DNA of 64,000 bases, from assembly GCA_951799425.1 (NCBI GenBank), contig OX637392.1:34618093-34682092 (forward strand). The letters are read 5' to 3'. The stretch is from Ilex aquifolium (taxonomy: Eukaryota > Streptophyta > Magnoliopsida > Aquifoliales > Aquifoliaceae). The notes under the pieces were generated by a model, which was given only the letters and a program-made list of their open reading frames with translations, was not told where the DNA came from and did no database searches. This document shows positions 22,629 to 34,790 of the stretch, in pieces. A program made the translations under genes and the position numbers. Within the stretch, counting starts at the first letter, position 1, and each line of letters starts with the position of its first letter.

Positions 22629-24888
22629 TGTAACACCCCAAAACACACCCTGGACGGCATTACATTCTAAAACATTCACATCATGAGAGCACTAAAATAA
22701 TCCATCCATAAATAAGACTTCATAAAGTCATCCATAAAATTTACAGCATTAACCCAAAAGAATAGGCCCATTTTGGCCTTTACATTCCAAAATCAACTAA
22801 TGTAGCACAGCGGAAATAACAAAAGAAAACTAGGCTTTACAATGTTCAAAAGGAATATCCTAGTCTAGAACAAAAGAAAGTGTCGCTCTAGGCGTCCACC
22901 TCGGGATCCACACTCCCGTCCAGTGGAGTCTCCCAAGTAGCGGGCTCCTCGACCCCTACGTCCTCCTCTTGTAGAAAATCTGAAAAATGTTAGCGGTAGG
23001 GGGGTGAGCACAAAGCTCTGTAGAACAATTCTCTCAAACCCATACAAGGTTTAGAAAACATATAAAACGGGTCGGTCTCATTTCACAAATATCATACATA
23101 AAGATTTTGAATGAAAATAGTGACATTTTAAAAGAGATCTCAAGTTTAAACAGTAGCAATAATCCATTAAAAGAATAGAGTGAGTTTAGCATCGATAAAC
23201 ACAATTCCAATTTAAGCTATTTAAGAAGGACTTATCCCCATGCTTTGTCCCATACCAATGCATCGGCAAGAACGACCCAACTCCTGATTTCATGTATTTT
23301 TGGTTCATCCCCGTACCATGTATGTTGATTGCTTCCCGTGAATCTACCCAACGATCATACCTAGTCCACCAATTCCAACCAACAATCACAAATCTCTTTA
23401 GGAAGGGCGTATACCGTCTCCTACGGCATTGACGAAATCCTCCCAAGGTGTCTAGTATACTAACCCTTTTCCTCGATATATATATATGTGAACGATAGTG
23501 ATCGCGTCACAACAACGATCCACTACGAGCATTAGGCAACCATCTCACCCCCACTGGGATAGACTAACCTCTAACACTCTACGGCATCTCTCGAAGGTAA
23601 TCCAAGTCCATCACAACAACCATACAATGAGGAAACCAAGAATATTCACAATTCACAACAATTTCCCAAATATAGTAAAAATCCCCAATTTTTTTCACAT
23701 TTGTCATATAATCGAACAATCCAAGAAAATATGCAAGAGATCGTAATCTATATCATTTTGTTATACAATATTCAACACTAAAGTTTTGAAATCAAAGACA
23801 AAGAATAAATTAGGAGAAAATCTCATTTTTTTCAAAACTCGGGTTGGATGGTGAAAAGAATGGTTCCATGGTTACCCAACCACCAAAATGTTTGAAACAT
23901 GCCCCTTTATTGCAATAATATCAAGAATCATGTACTACATATCATATATATGAGAAGACATGTGAGAGACATACATAAATATACAACCCTAGCCTCAATG
24001 TGTGAGAAATGAGAGAAATACCCCTACCTCTTAGTTGTAGCTTTAAATACAAGACCCAACCTTCAAAACCTTTTTATTCTCCTTCCTTTTCCTCTTGATT
24101 TCCTCCTCCTAGGGTTTCAAGAGATTTGGGTGAGATTGGGTGAAGAAGGGGAAGAAAAGGAAATAGGTATAGAAGTGGAATCTTGAGGAATTGAGGGTTT
24201 TGATCTTCACAAATGATGTAAATCTCTCTCTTGGATGTGTTTTTCTCTTCCTCTCTTCTCCTCTCAAGCTATCTAGGGTTTGGAGTGGTGTAATGAAGGC
24301 TAAGGAGGTGACAAAATGTATTTATAGTGGAGGAAAAATCGAGGGTTCGCGAACAGAAAATTCGGATTTTTACAGTGGCTACCGGTAGCTGATTTTGGCT
24401 ACCGGTAGCTCGGACACACGGGACCCTCGACTACCGGTTGGCTACCGGTAGCTGATTCTTACTGGACCATCGGCTACCGGTTGGCTACCGGTAGCTAATT
24501 CTTACTGGACCATTGGCTACCGGTAGCTGAATTTGGCTACCGGTAGTCACTACCCAGATTTTTCTACTTCCACTTCCAATGCATTTTTGACCCATTTAGA
24601 GGTCGAATTGGAAAATTTCCATTAGATACACTTTTGTAGCTCTAGATGTCTACTATCTACTGTCAAAATTTCAGGTCCTTTGGAAATAAGAATAAAAAGT
24701 TATGTCCAAAGTACTAAGATGTATTCAATACCCATTTTTCCCCAAATTCTCGCTAAAGAGTATTTTAACTCCAGGACACTTCCTAACTTCCAATACATCC
24801 ATATGATTTATTCTTACATCATTATCTATATATATGAATCACTAAACAAATACTTTACTATATAATTATAAACAGGCGGGGGTTTACA
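22629..24888 (-). repeat. 3' LTR of the young chromovirus
   Basis: 2260 bp, TGTAACACCCC to GGGGGTTTACA as read on the plus strand. Differences from 29611-31871 include 23234 (A/C), one near 23682 (C/T), a T-run length change near 23830, and single changes near 24081, 24454, 24667 and 24708. It includes the TACCGGTA array and a minus-strand TATA-like ATAAAT at 24320-24326. Confidence 0.95.
24377..24550. repeat. CTACCGGT palindrome array in the 3' LTR
   Basis: Eight copies of CTACCGGT, mostly inside the palindrome AGCTACCGGTAGCT, at about 24379, 24399, 24431, 24442, 24474, 24485, 24517 and 24537. A 43-bp higher-order spacing is seen (24431, 24474, 24517). In LTR sense the array lies between the recurrent module (24598-24735) and the TATA box (24320-24326). 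The identical array is at 31360-31533 in the 5' LTR. Confidence 0.9.
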
Positions 24889-24903
24889 ATCCACCCCTCT
24901 TAA
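24889..24903 (-). other. Polypurine tract of the young chromovirus
   Basis: On the minus strand a TTAAGAGGGGTGGAT run directly abuts the 3' LTR. It matches the position and sequence of the tract at 12209-12222 in the older copy. Confidence 0.8.
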
Positions 24904-24929
24904 AGAAAGTTTCGTCCTCGAAACTTACC

Positions 24930-27900
24930 TCAAGTAGCGAATAAATACGGATACTTCTCTCGTATCTCTAGCTCCAGTTCCCAAGTAGCTTCTTCCACTC
25001 CATGATGTTGCCATAACACTTTCACCAATTTGATGACTTTATTGCGAAGCACCTTTTCCTTGGCATCGATAATCTTCATCGGTTGTTCTTCATATGTCGC
25101 TCCGTCTTGAATTTCTATATCTTCCAAGTCCACGACCGGCGTTGTCTCCGATTGACACTTCCTCAGCATCGACACGTGGAACACGTCGTGCACCCCGGAC
25201 AACTGAGCCGGTAACTGAAGTTGATACGCCGCTTTGCCCACAACTTTGATCACTTCAAACGGCCCGGTATATCTTTGCGCTAACTTTCCCTTCTTGCCGA
25301 ATCTAAATACTCCTTTCTTGGGCGACACTTTGAGGAACACGTAGTCTCCCACTTTGAATTCCAAAGGCCTTCTTCTCCTATCCGCATAGCTCTTTTGTCG
25401 ACTCTGTGCTGTGCGTAATCTCTCCCGAATGAGCTGAATCTTCTCTGTTGTCTCCCGCACAATCTCGGGCCCAAACATACTACTCTCTCTAGCTTCCAAC
25501 CAACACGTCGGGGATCTACATGGTCTTCCATACAAAGCTTCATACGGTGCCATCCCGATACTCGCTTGGTAGCTGTTGTTGTACGCAAATTCCACCAATG
25601 GTAAGTGATCGCTCCAACTCCCTTTGAAGTCCAACGAGCAAGCCCGTAACATGTCCTCCAAAATCTGTATTACTCTCTCGGATTGGCCATCTGTTTGAGG
25701 ATGAAAGGCGGTGCTGAAGTGTAACTCTGTCCCCATAGCCCTTTGAAGACTTTGCCAAAATTGCGCTACGAAACGAGAATCACGATCCGACACAATGGAT
25801 AGCGGAACTCCATGCAATCTCACTATCTCGCGAATATAGAGTTTGCTCAGGGTCTCTAATGTGTCGGTGGTCTTCATACTCAAGAAGTGAGCTGACTTGG
25901 TGAGTCGATCTACGATAACCCATACGGCGTTATGCCCTCTTGAAGTCCGTGGAAAACCCGACACGAAGTCCATGGTAATATGATCCCACTTCCACTCCGG
26001 GATAGGCAGAGACTGTAATAATCCTCCGGGTCGTTGGTGCTCAATCTTCACTTGCTGACATACGGCACACCTTGAAATGAACTTTGCTACATCCTTCTTC
26101 ATTCCGCTCCACCAATATTGTCGTTTCATGTCTCTATACATTTTTGTACTCCCTGGATGTATGGAGAACTTGGATCGGTGACACTCACCCAACACTTCTT
26201 CTCTCACTTGGTCATTATTTGGCACGCATAGTCTTCCCCGAAACCGTAACTCATCACCATGAATCGACCAACCCTCAACAACTTCATTCCCCTCCAATAT
26301 CTCCCGAATAGTTTTCAACTCGGGATCTAACCGTTGCAACTCCCCAATCCTTTGTCGGAGAATTGGTTGAGCTACAAGATTAAACAAGCATGGTCGATCA
26401 TCTTGTCTATCGACCCACAAATCAAACTCCTCCAATGCCTCAATCATCTTCCACCGATGAGCCGTAAGAACATTGATTTCACCCTGAGACTTCCTACTCA
26501 GTGCATCCGCTACCACATTAGCCTTCCCCGGATGATAGTTGAGTGTGAAATCATAGTCTTCTGAGTACTCAATCCACCTCCTTTGCCGAAGATTTAAGTC
26601 TTTCTGGGTGAATATGTATTTGAGGCTCTTATGATCCGAATACACTTGGAACTTCTCTCCATATAAGTAACACCTCCACAACTTAAGAGCAAAGACCACA
26701 GCGGCCAGCTCCAAGTCGTGAATGGGATAGTTATGCTCATGAGTCTTGAGTTGCCTCGAGCCATAAGCAACTACCTTACCCCCTTGCATTAGAACACATC
26801 CCAGGCCTCGTAGCGAAGTATCAGTGTAGACATCGTATCCTTCCCCACTACTCGGTATAATACGGATAGGCGCCGTTGTCAACTTCTCCTTCAAGGTGCG
26901 AAAGACTAGCTCACACGCTTGAGTCCACACAAATTTTTCTCCCTTTCTTGTGAGGCGAGTCATCGGCAGCGCAAGCTTTGAAAACCCCTCCACAAACCTA
27001 CGATAATAGCCGGCTAACCCCAAGAAACTACGTATCTCGGTCACATTCTTCGGTGGTTCCCATTTCATCACGGCCTCAATCTTTGCGGGATCAACCGCTA
27101 CTCCTTGCTCGGACACAACATGGCCAAGGAACTTCACCTCCTTCATCCAAAACTCACACTTGCTCATCTTCGCATATAACTTATGTTCTCTCAATGTTTG
27201 TAGCACCATGGAGAGATGACGAGCATGTTCCTCCTGAGTCTGTGAGTAAATTAATATGTCATCAATAAACACAATGACAAATTGATCGAGGTAAGGCCGG
27301 AAGACTCTGTGCATCAAATCCATAAAGGCTGCTGGGGCATTAGTCAATCCGAACGGCATCACCGTATACTCGAAATGACCATACCGGGTACGGAAAGCAG
27401 TCTTAGGAATATCCTCCTCCTTAATTCGCAACTGATGATACCCCGTGCGAAGATCAATCTTGGAGTAATACTTCGAACCCCTCAACTGATCAAATAAGTC
27501 GTCAATTCTCGGCAACGGATACTTATTCTTCACGGTAACCCGATTCAACCTTCGGTAATCCGTACACAACCGTAGTGTCTCATCTGTCTTCTTCACAAAG
27601 AGGACCGGGGCTCCCCAAGGTGAGGTGCTCAAACGTATAAACCCAATGGCCAATAGATGATCCAACTGCTTCCTTAGCTCCTTCAACTCCAAAGGTGCCA
27701 TTCGATAAGGGGCAATGGATATGGGTTCAGTTCCTGGATAGAGATCAATCTTGAACTCAATCTCCCTTTGTGGAGGTAACCCAGGTAATTCGTCAGGGAA
27801 GACATCCGGAAAATCCGATACTATCAACACCACGTCCGCATGGGATTTATCCCGATCATCTCCCATTAAGCTGGCTAAGAAACTCAACTGGCTCCCCACC

Positions 27901-29435
27901 TTCGCTTTCAAGAATCTACTACCCGTAGTAGGAAAGGGATGGGAAGAATTACGATCATTCATGAAAGTAAAGACTACCCCTCCCGGTAATTGGAATGAGA
28001 TCCGCTTGCGAAAACAATCCATCACCGCACGGAAAGCGGACAACAAATTCATCCCAAATATAACGTCGTACCCTTTCATGTCTAACACAATCAAATCTAC
28101 AATCAACTCTTGCTCCCCAATGCGAAGCACACATTCTCTACACACCCTAGTTGTATCCAATCGTTCTCCCGTAGGCAAGTCAACATTCAATGCATGTTCT
28201 AGCTTCTCAAAACTCAATCCCAAATTCATAGCATATGCAGTACGTATAAAAGAATGAGTAGCACCGGGATCGAATAAGATTCGGGCCCAAGAATTGTAGA
28301 GAAGAATGATACCTTCCACAACGGCATTGGAGGCATCCTCCTCCGGTTGGGTTAAGGCAAATAATCTCCCCGGATTGGCATCACCGGGGGCTTGAGCTCT
28401 CAATGGTCTCGGTGGTGGAGGGGGCCTATTTGCATTTGATGGCCCGGCTGATTGATTGGTCTTGGGTGGAAGCGACGGGCAGTTGTTTCGGAAGTGCCCT
28501 ACACCCCCACATGCAAAGCATTGACGAGGGTCAGTGCTTGGTCTAGTCGAAGCATGCCCCTCTCCTCGGACTGTAGGAGATCTCTGCCCCACCGCCTGAT
28601 CGGGGCGACGGTATGGTAACGCCCTCGGTGCTCCACTGCTACTGGCACCTGAACGAATCGGTCCCCCTCTAGCATAACTCTGCCTCCTCTGAGAGTCATC
28701 AAGGTCCCTCTCCACCAATGCTGCTCTGTCAACCAAATCCCTGTACTCCCGGATTCTAAGGGCCACAAGTTTCTCTCTGATAGTTGGTCTCAAACCCTGC
28801 TCGAAACGCTTGGCCCTCCTCTCCTCGGTAGATATGAACTCTGAAGCATAACGGGACAGCTCATCGAACTTCCTCTCATACTCCGCAACGGTCGTACTGC
28901 CCTGTCGTAAAGCTAGAAAGTCTGCATGCATTTTATCTCTGACCGACTCGGGGAAATACTTGTCGTTGAAGTTTTGCTCAAATTCCTCCCAAGTGAGTGT
29001 ATCGGTGTCCCTCCTCTTCTTCACAGACTCCCACCAGTAATCAGCCTCCCCTTCCAATAAATAGGTAGCCAAGCCAACCCGAAGGTCCTCGGCGATCCCC
29101 ATACCATCACAGATTTTCCTCACTCGGCGGACCCATCGATCCGCATCTAAGGGATTTGAGCTCCCTTGGAAAGTGGGTGGATGTTGTCGTAGAAATTCCC
29201 GAAGGGCCACCATCTTCCGGTTCTCGTCCCCATTTCCCGGCACTTGCACTAAAGGACGAACCCCACCGTTGTGGTGGTTGTTCCCACCTTGTTGTTGCAC
29301 TAAGGTGGTGAGTTCCCTTAGACATTGGTAAATCCCCTGCATGGCGTCGGGAGGTGGTGGAGGTGGTGGATTTGCTTGACCTCCACGACCACGACCACGA
29401 CCACGTCCTCTTCCTCCTTCCATCCTGCACATCAA
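24930..29435 (-). CDS. Gag-pol polyprotein, Ty3 chromovirus (Tekay/Del type), 1501 aa
   Basis: A single open frame for all proteins needed to copy and insert the element. Order with rough residues: Arg/Gly repeats and a Pro run (8-30); gag capsid-like region (70-250); CCHC zinc knuckle (about 305-318); aspartic protease with Asp-Pro-Gly near 389-391 where most relatives have Asp-Ser/Thr-Gly; reverse transcriptase with FIDD (Asp pair near 724-725); RNase H (Asp near 870); integrase with HHCC zinc finger (from about 1080) and catalytic Asp/Asp/Glu near 1156, 1217 and 1253; and a chromodomain (about 1445-1501). The product acts in cytoplasmic particles and, through integrase, in the nucleus. The chromodomain probably guides insertion to methylated chromatin. 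The ATG at 29433-29435 is the first in frame and a second lies next to it. The older copy at 7649-12181 is the same frame with four stops. Confidence 0.95.
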   Translation of the reverse strand: MMCRMEGGRGRGRGRGRGGQANPPPPPPPDAMQGIYQCLRELTTLVQQQGGNNHHNGGVRPLVQVPGNGDENRKMVALREFLRQHPPTFQGSSNPLDADRWVRRVRKICDGMGIAEDLRVGLATYLLEGEADYWWESVKKRRDTDTLTWEEFEQNFNDKYFPESVRDKMHADFLALRQGSTTVAEYERKFDELSRYASEFISTEERRAKRFEQGLRPTIREKLVALRIREYRDLVDRAALVERDLDDSQRRQSYARGGPIRSGASSSGAPRALPYRRPDQAVGQRSPTVRGEGHASTRPSTDPRQCFACGGVGHFRNNCPSLPPKTNQSAGPSNANRPPPPPRPLRAQAPGDANPGRLFALTQPEEDASNAVVEGIILLYNSWARILFDPGATHSFIRTAYAMNLGLSFEKLEHALNVDLPTGERLDTTRVCRECVLRIGEQELIVDLIVLDMKGYDVIFGMNLLSAFRAVMDCFRKRISFQLPGGVVFTFMNDRNSSHPFPTTGSRFLKAKVGSQLSFLASLMGDDRDKSHADVVLIVSDFPDVFPDELPGLPPQREIEFKIDLYPGTEPISIAPYRMAPLELKELRKQLDHLLAIGFIRLSTSPWGAPVLFVKKTDETLRLCTDYRRLNRVTVKNKYPLPRIDDLFDQLRGSKYYSKIDLRTGYHQLRIKEEDIPKTAFRTRYGHFEYTVMPFGLTNAPAAFMDLMHRVFRPYLDQFVIVFIDDILIYSQTQEEHARHLSMVLQTLREHKLYAKMSKCEFWMKEVKFLGHVVSEQGVAVDPAKIEAVMKWEPPKNVTEIRSFLGLAGYYRRFVEGFSKLALPMTRLTRKGEKFVWTQACELVFRTLKEKLTTAPIRIIPSSGEGYDVYTDTSLRGLGCVLMQGGKVVAYGSRQLKTHEHNYPIHDLELAAVVFALKLWRCYLYGEKFQVYSDHKSLKYIFTQKDLNLRQRRWIEYSEDYDFTLNYHPGKANVVADALSRKSQGEINVLTAHRWKMIEALEEFDLWVDRQDDRPCLFNLVAQPILRQRIGELQRLDPELKTIREILEGNEVVEGWSIHGDELRFRGRLCVPNNDQVREEVLGECHRSKFSIHPGSTKMYRDMKRQYWWSGMKKDVAKFISRCAVCQQVKIEHQRPGGLLQSLPIPEWKWDHITMDFVSGFPRTSRGHNAVWVIVDRLTKSAHFLSMKTTDTLETLSKLYIREIVRLHGVPLSIVSDRDSRFVAQFWQSLQRAMGTELHFSTAFHPQTDGQSERVIQILEDMLRACSLDFKGSWSDHLPLVEFAYNNSYQASIGMAPYEALYGRPCRSPTCWLEARESSMFGPEIVRETTEKIQLIRERLRTAQSRQKSYADRRRRPLEFKVGDYVFLKVSPKKGVFRFGKKGKLAQRYTGPFEVIKVVGKAAYQLQLPAQLSGVHDVFHVSMLRKCQSETTPVVDLEDIEIQDGATYEEQPMKIIDAKEKVLRNKVIKLVKVLWQHHGVEEATWELELEIREKYPYLFAT

Positions 29436-29594
29436 TTCACAATTTAGTTTAATTGATGTACAAGTGAACCTAACTATAGCTTTAGATTAAGGCATAAGAC
29501 TAGTGAAAAATTAACTAATAAGTATTTTCACCCTAGTCCTAACTCCCTAGTGGAAATCCATACCTACAGCTCCCATGTAAGACCTAAAGCCTAG

Positions 29595-29606
29595 GCTCTG
29601 ATACCA
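29595..29606 (-). other. Primer-binding site (initiator Met tRNA)
   Basis: The minus strand reads TGGTATCAGAGC, four bases from the 5' LTR end at 29611. It is identical to the site in the element at 4929-14789. Confidence 0.9.
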
Positions 29607-31302
29607 AATCTGTAACACCCCAAAACACACCCTGGACGGCATTACATTCTAAAACATTCACATCATGAGAGCACTAAAATAATCCATCCATAAATAAGAC
29701 TTCATAAAGTCATCCATAAAATTTACAGCATTAACCCAAAAGAATAGGCCCATTTTGGCCTTTACATTCCAAAATCAACTAATGTAGCACAGCGGAAATA
29801 ACAAAAGAAAACTAGGCTTTACAATGTTCAAAAGGAATATCCTAGTCTAGAACAAAAGAAAGTGTCGCTCTAGGCGTCCACCTCGGGATCCACACTCCCG
29901 TCCAGTGGAGTCTCCCAAGTAGCGGGCTCCTCGACCCCTACGTCCTCCTCTTGTAGAAAATCTGAAAAATGTTAGCGGTAGGGGGGTGAGCACAAAGCTC
30001 TGTAGAACAATTCTCTCAAACCCATACAAGGTTTAGAAAACATATAAAACGGGTCGGTCTCATTTCACAAATATCATACATAAAGATTTTGAATGAAAAT
30101 AGTGACATTTTAAAAGAGATCTCAAGTTTAAACAGTAGCAATAATCCATTAAAAGAATAGAGTGAGTTTAGCATCGATAAACACAATTCCAATTTAAGCT
30201 ATTTAAGAAGGACTTCTCCCCATGCTTTGTCCCATACCAATGCATCGGCAAGAACGACCCAACTCCTGATTTCATGTATTTTTGGTTCATCCCCGTACCA
30301 TGTATGTTGATTGCTTCCCGTGAATCTACCCAACGATCATACCTAGTCCACCAATTCCAACCAACAATCACAAATCTCTTTAGGAAGGGCGTATACCGTC
30401 TCCTACGGCATTGACGAAATCCTCCCAAGGTGTCTAGTATACTAACCCTTTTCCTCGATATATATATATGTGAACGATAGTGATCGCGTCACAACAACGA
30501 TCCACTACGAGCATTAGGCAACCATCTCACCCCCACTGGGATAGACTAACCTCTAACACTCTACGGCATCTCTCGAAGGTAATCCAAGTCCATCACAACA
30601 ACCATACAATGAGGAAACCAAGAATATTCACAATTCACAACAATTTCCCAAATATAGTAAAAATTCCCAATTTTTTTCACATTTGTCATATAATCGAACA
30701 ATCCAAGAAAATATGCAAGAGATCGTAATCTATATCATTTTGTTATACAATATTCAACACTAAAGTTTTGAAATCAAAGACAAAGAATAAATTAGGAGAA
30801 AATCTCATTTTTTTTCAAAACTCGGGTTGGATGGTGAAAAGAATGGTTCCATGGTTACCCAACCACCAAAATGTTTGAAACATGCCCCTTTATTGCAATA
30901 ATATCAAGAATCATGTACTACATATCATATATATGAGAAGACATGTGAGAGACATACATAAATATACAACCCTAGCCTCAATGTGTGAGAAATGAGAGAA
31001 ATACCCCTACCTCTTAGTTGTAGCTTTAAATACAAGACCCAACCTTCAAAACATTTTTATTCTCCTTCCTTTTCCTCTTGATTTCCTCCTCCTAGGGTTT
31101 CAAGAGATTTGGGTGAGATTGGGTGAAGAAGGGGAAGAAAAGGAAATAGGTATAGAAGTGGAATCTTGAGGAATTGAGGGTTTTGATCTTCACAAATGAT
31201 GTAAATCTCTCTCTTGGATGTGTTTTTCTCTTCCTCTCTTCTCCTCTCAAGCTATCTAGGGTTTGGAGTGGTGTAATGAAGGCTAAGGAGGTGACAAAAT
31301 GT

Positions 31303-31309
31303 ATTTATA
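31303..31309 (-). promoter_or_regulatory. TATA box of the young element's LTR promoter
   Basis: The minus strand reads CTATAAATAC, a good plant TATA context. It lies about 50 bp downstream (in sense) of the palindrome array. The same motif occupies the same place in the solo LTRs at 38691 (39316-39323) and 43711 (44389-44396). Confidence 0.65.
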
Positions 31310-31359
31310 GTGGAGGAAAAATCGAGGGTTCGCGAACAGAAAATTCGGATTTTTACAGT

Positions 31360-31533
31360 GGCTACCGGTAGCTGATTTTGGCTACCGGTAGCTCGGACAC
31401 ACGGGACCCTCGACTACCGGTTGGCTACCGGTAGCTGATTGTTACTGGACCATCGGCTACCGGTTGGCTACCGGTAGCTAATTCTTACTGGACCATTGGC
31501 TACCGGTAGCTGAATTTGGCTACCGGTAGTCAC
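31360..31533. repeat. CTACCGGT palindrome array in the 5' LTR
   Basis: Eight CTACCGGT copies as in 24377-24550, with one base change between the two LTRs inside the array. Position directly upstream of the TATA box suggests a regulatory or chromatin role. That role is inference. Confidence 0.9.
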
Positions 31534-33227
31534 TACCCAGATTTTTCTACTTCCACTTCCAATGCATTTTTGACCCATTTAGAGGTCGAATTGGAAAATT
31601 TCCATTAGATACACTTTTGTAGCTCTAGATGTCTACTATCTACTGTCACAATTTCAGGTCCTTTGGAAATAAGAATAAAAAGTTATGTCTAAAGTACTAA
31701 GATGTATTCAATACCCATTTTTCCCCAAATTCTCGCTAAAGAGTATTTTAACTCCAGGACACTTCCTAACTTCCAATACATCCATATGATTTATTCTTAC
31801 ATCATTATCTATATATATGAATCACTAAACAAATACTTTACTATATAATTATAAACAGGCGGGGGTTTACAACTTGAGCTTCCCGAAGTACCTGCTCGTC
31901 CACTCCGAGCTCTTCCTCTAGACCAAAATCTGAAAGGAATATTGTTTGTAGAGGGTGAACACTAAACTCTGTAGGAAAATCCTCCCAAACTCGAACAAGG
32001 TTTTGAAAGCATATAAAATAGTCGGTCTCATTTTACAAATATCATATATAACTTTTGACATAAAACAGTGACATTTCAACAGATCTCCATTTTACGCAAC
32101 AACAATAAATTAAATCAAGAAGTAAAAGCAATTTCCAACAATAAACCAATTCCAATCATAAACCATTTCCAACATTCTAGTAATAAACCATTTCCACAAC
32201 AATAAAAAAAAACCCACAATTTGTACCATTTCCCACAATGTATCTCAAACCATAACTTGTATTTGTATCTCAGGATGTATGACATCGCATGAATAAACAC
32301 ATCGAGAATATCCTGGCCCACACACACACACACCCAATCCTCGCAAGGATATCCAACTTTAGAAAGGGCGTATACCAACGCATTGGCAGTGACGAATCCA
32401 ACCCATGAATAGTATACTAACTCTTAGCCTCGGTACCACGTGAGCGGATAGTGGTTTGGTCCTCACAAGGCACCAACCCCACTACGAGTGGTAGGAAAAA
32501 TTCAGACCCGCACGGAGTAAGAAACGCATCTACCCACTCTACAATACCCAGTCAACGACCACCCATGTTCATCCAAACATCCACACAAAAGATACAATGC
32601 CAACCAATTTCTCAAATCACAAGTAAATCAAAAACCCCCCAATTCTGTAGGTATTTTTTCAACGGAGCAATTCAAGAAAAATATGCAAGAGATCATCAAA
32701 CATATATTTTTATTGTTCAAACAAAGCACTAGAGTTTTGAAATCAAGAACAAAGGAATATTAAGAAGAAAAATCAATAATTCTCAAAAACTAGAGTTTTT
32801 GTATCAAGAACAAGAATTTTATGGCTATCAAATCATAACTTCATTCAAAACATGGTAAGGTTTCCAAGAACATCAAGAAACAAGGATTCCATAACATATA
32901 TCTAAGATTTAGAGTCAAATATTTATATATATAAAATCCCTAGCCTCAATGAACAAGAGTGAGAAGAAACACCTACCTTGCTTCCTTAGTGTTGTGTGCA
33001 AAACTAGAGATTTTGATCCAATCCAATGTGAGAATCCCCTTCAATCTTGTGTTGCTCCCCATCTTTCTTACTCTCCAAGGCTCTCTAGTGGTTAGAATTG
33101 ATGAAATGGGGCTAAGGGAGGTAGCCTTAGGTATTTACAGTGTAAAGATTGGAGAGAACACCCAAAATAGGTCTGGGAAGTGAAGCCCCCGGTTTGGTGC
33201 ATCCGAACGAGTGTTTTTTACTGTACG

Positions 33228-33300
33228 GTCCGGACACGTGTTTCTTCGCCCAACTTTCTGCGAAACGCGTCCGGACGCGTGTCTATTCCCGTCCGGACGC
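33228..33300. repeat. GTCCGGAC palindrome array in the solo LTR
   Basis: Three copies of GTCCGGAC (33228, 33269, 33291), two extended to CGCGTCCGGACGCG or a close form, plus a degenerate ATCCGAACGA at 33201. It sits between the recurrent module and the leader of the LTR 22326-33816, matching the array positions in other LTRs with a different palindrome. Confidence 0.8.
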
Positions 33301-33821
33301 GGGTGATATTATACCCTCAACTTCCTAATCGATTTTGACCTACTTAGAAGCCGATTCAGAAAATTTTCATGAAATACACTTTCATAGCCCTTGAAGTCTA
33401 GTTTCTACTGTTCAAATCTCAGATCAAATAGGGGTTAGGAGTAAAAAGTTATGGCTAAAATACTAAGATAGTGTCAAATTCATTTCTACCAAAATCCTCT
33501 CCAAAATAGGCTTTAACTTCAAAATACTTCATAACTTCTAATACACCCCATATTACCTCTCCCAATGTTTTTCTACCTTTCAGATTCAATGGAGGCATTA
33601 TTTTGACCTAAAAACATTTAGAAACTTACCTATTCACCCTTCTTAAGCTTACACGCCTTCAAAACTAAGTTTGACCCGAAAGTCAATTCGTTCGAAACTC
33701 AAACTTCATGATCAATCTTTCAACAATGATTCTAAGTTTCTACCATCATTTTATTCATATTAGGAGAACTCTTAAGATAATAGTATCCTTATTTAATTTT
33801 AATACGGGGTTTTACAGTGAT

Positions 33822-34094
33822 GTTCTCTCTCACTCCCACCATCAGCGATGTTGTGATAGCAGGTATGTCCCTCTCCATCGCTTTCTTCTCTCTTTCCCCT
33901 TCTATTGTAGTTTGTGTTGCTAAGAGATAAAACCGAGTTGCTGCCAAAGGTGAAAAAAAATAGAGAAAGCAGACGAATTTCTTGGAAGGAAAACACAATA
34001 GTGGAGCTCGAGCAGTGTTTGAGTTGCTCGGTATCCACGAGTATTCCGCGGGTTGATGGGTAATCAATGGACCCCCGGATTTTGGGGTGTCACA
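33822..34094 (+). other. Intervening sequence ending in an LTR-end-like fragment
   Basis: From about 34025 to 34094 the sequence (GCGGGTTGATGGGTAATC ... GGGGTGTCACA) matches the 3' end of the solo LTR at 2986-15015 (14950-15015). It is probably the 3' end of a related plus-strand LTR. The upstream 200 bp are C/T-rich with no recognisable gene. Confidence 0.45.
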
Positions 34095-34790
34095 TTTGTA
34101 CCCTAGTTGGTAATAAGAGTGGTAGTATTTCAACTATTCCTTGGGTAATGACCTTTTTGTATTTTGTTTTCGGTTGTAATGGGATTATATCATTCCTTTT
34201 GCTCGTCTATAGCAATGAGGTCTGATTAGTCCGTTTATACTCTTCGGTGAAGGGTGAATGCATGTGTAATACTATTTACGTTATGAAAATACCGATGTTT
34301 TATTTATGCGTTAATGTTTATACCTCCCTTAATTGATGGATGGTTATATTTATAATATACTCATGGTTATGAACACCGAGCAGAGCTTAATGATATATAC
34401 CATACTATCTATAATTATTACACACTTCATGAATGATACAATACGTAGTTGGGCTTTATGTAACAGTCAGAAGATTGGTTATAGACAGGTTAAATCTCAC
34501 CATAGTCAATATTTTTTATTCAATGCATAATCCAGAACTCCGTCTTCATTGAATCATCAAGCTGCAGATTGGATAGCTAGAGTAAATCTTTTGAATGGTT
34601 CACCTTCAGGTTACTAGGGTTATTTAATTGTTGCATGGTACATAGACCTTCCGAATAACCTAATCAGTTGTTGTGATATGGTTCGGTTATACATCAGACC
34701 TACCGGTTAGCTTTCTAGTAAAATGGGGGTTAATTGTTGTAAGGTGGCATTTTCATAAATAAACAGTATAAAGCATGTTGGATCCTCGCA
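34095..34790. other. No gene seen
   Basis: AT-rich DNA. A 26-codon stretch at 34540-34617 vaguely recalls the C-terminal end of a LINE RNase H domain but is too short to call (see rejected items). Confidence 0.3.

Larger units (their letters stand above)
22629..31871 (-). mobile_element. Young, apparently intact Tekay/Del-type chromovirus
   Basis: 9.24 kb with a perfect TSD ACTTG (22624-22628 and 31872-31876). Layout on the minus strand: 5' LTR 31871-29611, PBS 29606-29595, polyprotein 29435-24930, PPT 24903-24889, 3' LTR 24888-22629. The two LTRs (2260 and 2261 bp) differ by about six substitutions and one single-T indel on reading both through, near 0.3%. Insertion is therefore recent on a genomic time scale. 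The reading frame is uninterrupted, so this copy may be autonomous and may mobilise relatives. Confidence 0.95.
29611..31871 (-). repeat. 5' LTR of the young chromovirus
   Basis: 2261 bp, nearly identical to 22629-24888. This copy would drive transcription leftward. The order in sense is recurrent module (about 31718-31580), CTACCGGT array (31533-31360), TATA (31309-31303), GA/CT-rich leader, LTR end, PBS. Confidence 0.95.
22326..33816 (-). mobile_element. Solo LTR split by the young chromovirus
   Basis: The ends TGTAACGCCCC (22326) and GGGGTTTTACA (33816) have a perfect TSD GTGAT at 22321-22325 and 33817-33821. Without the nested element it is about 2.24 kb (22326-22628 plus 31877-33816), with no coding region, PBS or PPT. 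Orientation is minus: its sense start TGTAAAACCCCGTATTAAAATTAAATAAGG-like sequence parallels the starts of the LTRs at 43711 and 37309. It carries the recurrent module (about 33340-33478) and a GTCCGGAC palindrome array (33228-33300). Confidence 0.85.

Noticed and set aside
24377..24550. Regularly spaced palindromes as a CRISPR-like array
   Set aside because: The genome is a plant's, the repeats are 8-14 bp, spacers are not unique, and the array is duplicated in both LTRs of a retrotransposon.
27751..28257. 168-codon plus-strand ORF inside the young chromovirus
   Set aside because: Antisense to the protease/RT linker of the intact polyprotein, with no recognisable protein features.
34540..34617. 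Short stretch resembling the end of a LINE RNase H domain
   Set aside because: Only 26 codons with an ADWIA-like motif. No upstream reading frame supports it.
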